Source: Hadesarchaea archaeon
Lineage (GTDB): Archaea; Hadarchaeota; Hadarchaeia; Hadarchaeales; WYZ-LMO6
DNA: 5,485 bases
Reading direction: 5' to 3'
Assembly: GCA_004347925.1 (NCBI GenBank)
Contig: QNVD01000291.1
Coordinates: 1-5,485 of the forward strand
Part shown: positions 4,748 to 5,485 of the stretch, one piece after another
How the letters are laid out: the number at the start of each line of letters is the position of its first letter
How positions within the stretch are numbered: the first letter of the stretch is position 1
The notes under the pieces: generated by a model
What the model was told of the DNA's origin: nothing
The model's database searches: none
The model's input: only the letters and a program-made list of their open reading frames with translations
Position numbers and translations under genes: made by a program

Positions 4748-5485
4748 GCCCCCGCGGGGGAGGGCCGGGTCACGAGCACCCTTCCCTCCCTCCTTCCCCA
4801 CGCCTCCTTTATACGTTGGGTGCGGGAGGGCTCGCAGACCGCCACCGTGGCCGGCCCCTTGCCCGTGAGCCCGGCCGCCAGGGCCCCCAGGGAGAGGGCC
4901 TCCAGGGCCACGGAGGGATCGTGACCCAGCGCGCAGGAGTGGAGGAGGCCGTTGACCGTCATGGCCCCCCACACGTTCCCGCGCATGGCCTGGCGGTGCA
5001 GCTCCTCCACCATCCCCGCTATGGGCCTCAGCTCCTCCCTCCTCACCTGGGAGGTGTAGAGCCTGCGGGGGGGAAGGTGGATGACCACCTCCAGCCCCGG
5101 ATCCACCCGGAACCTCCTCAGGATCCTCCTCCTGAGGTTGTCCGTGAGCACCCCTCCCCCCAGCAGGGAGGCCGCCGCGTCGTCCAGGGCCCCCGTGAGG
5201 GTCACCCCCTCCTCCAGCGAGGCCTGGATGGCCAGCTCCAGCACCTCCGAGGGCCGGGGCCTCTCCCCCAGGGCGCGCAGGGTGGCCAGCACCGCCGCGT
5301 TGCTGGCGGCGCTGCTGCTGGAGAGGCCCACCGCCACCGGCAGCTCCGAGGTGGTCCTCACCCTGGCCCCGTACTCCCCCAGCAGCCCCCTCCTCTCCAG
5401 GACCTTCCTCACGCACCTCTCCACCAGGGAGGGGCTCTCCTCCACCCCCACCACCTCCCCCCTGATTCCGGCCGATCCCTCCACC
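4735..5485 (-). CDS. aroK: Shikimate kinase, archaeal GHMP type (5' end outside window)
   Basis: Phosphorylates shikimate to shikimate 3-phosphate with ATP, the fifth step of the shikimate pathway. Archaea use a GHMP-superfamily enzyme unrelated to bacterial AroK. About 249 residues are visible. Archaeal enzymes usually have about 280-300, so some 30-50 N-terminal residues lie beyond the right edge. The GTG at 5484 is probably an internal valine, not the start. Numbering from that codon, the glycine/serine-rich ATP loop is PVAVGLSSSSAASNA (49-63), the second conserved block GVTLTGALDDAAAS (93-106), and the third GHMP motif GLTGKGPATVAV (205-216). These match archaeal shikimate kinase better than homoserine or mevalonate kinases, and the adjacent chorismate mutase agrees. 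It ends with TAG one base before the start of that gene, so the two are likely co-transcribed and coupled. Confidence 0.93.
   Translation of the reverse strand, partial: VEGSAGIRGEVVGVEESPSLVERCVRKVLERRGLLGEYGARVRTTSELPVAVGLSSSSAASNAAVLATLRALGERPRPSEVLELAIQASLEEGVTLTGALDDAAASLLGGGVLTDNLRRRILRRFRVDPGLEVVIHLPPRRLYTSQVRREELRPIAGMVEELHRQAMRGNVWGAMTVNGLLHSCALGHDPSVALEALSLGALAAGLTGKGPATVAVCEPSRTQRIKEAWGRREGRVLVTRPSPAGAEVG

Noticed and set aside
3819..4868. Plus-strand open frame over the chorismate mutase fusion
   Set aside because: It is antisense to a gene with intact catalytic residues, and its translation is Pro/His/Leu-rich with no known fold.
4721..5416. Alternative minus-strand frame over shikimate kinase
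   Set aside because: It is Gly-rich and featureless, while the other frame carries all three GHMP kinase motifs.
5482..5484. GTG as the start of shikimate kinase
   Set aside because: The visible protein would lack the usual N-terminal strand of the GHMP fold and be shorter than the family. The sequence around it fits an internal segment, so the gene is called partial.

Overview
The window is a GC-rich (well over half G+C by eye) stretch of archaeal chromosome, tightly packed with conserved housekeeping genes. Evidence for Archaea: a group II chaperonin (thermosome) subunit, a GHMP-family archaeal shikimate kinase, an archaeal AMP phosphorylase, a pyruvoyl-dependent arginine decarboxylase and TATA/BRE-like promoters. 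Arginine is encoded mostly by AGG, the coding strands are purine-rich, and Shine-Dalgarno sites (GGAGG, GGGAG) precede most starts. Together these suggest a thermophilic, GC-rich archaeon, perhaps euryarchaeal-like or from an uncultured deep lineage. I cannot place it more precisely from sequence alone.

Layout: positions 1-155 are a promoter region with signals on both strands. A probable leftward gene begins at the extreme left edge with only a few codons visible. The thermosome gene (156-1802, +) reads rightward. It has a TATA/BRE element near 93-107 and overlapping inverted repeats between that box and the expected transcription start. A 52-bp convergent gap (1803-1854) separates it from four genes on the minus strand. 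In transcription order (right to left) these are shikimate kinase (aroK, 5' end cut by the window), a chorismate mutase fused to an ACT-domain regulator-like module (3942-4733), AMP phosphorylase (2318-3847) and pyruvoyl arginine decarboxylase (pdaD, 1855-2316).

The minus-strand genes form two tightly coupled pairs. aroK runs into the chorismate mutase fusion and AMP phosphorylase into pdaD, each pair joined by stop-G-start with a non-ATG start (TTG, GTG). A 94-bp gap between the pairs holds a candidate promoter and a GC-rich hairpin. The first pair acts in aromatic amino acid synthesis: shikimate phosphorylation, then chorismate to prephenate, the latter probably under ACT-domain control. 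The second pair connects AMP breakdown to adenine plus ribose 1,5-bisphosphate with agmatine production for polyamines and, in many archaea, agmatidine in tRNA.

There are no mobile elements, CRISPR arrays or RNA genes that I can support. The most unusual items are the chorismate mutase/HTH/ACT fusion, a Gly-to-Lys change in the chaperonin GDGTT nucleotide motif, and the inverted repeats in the thermosome promoter.
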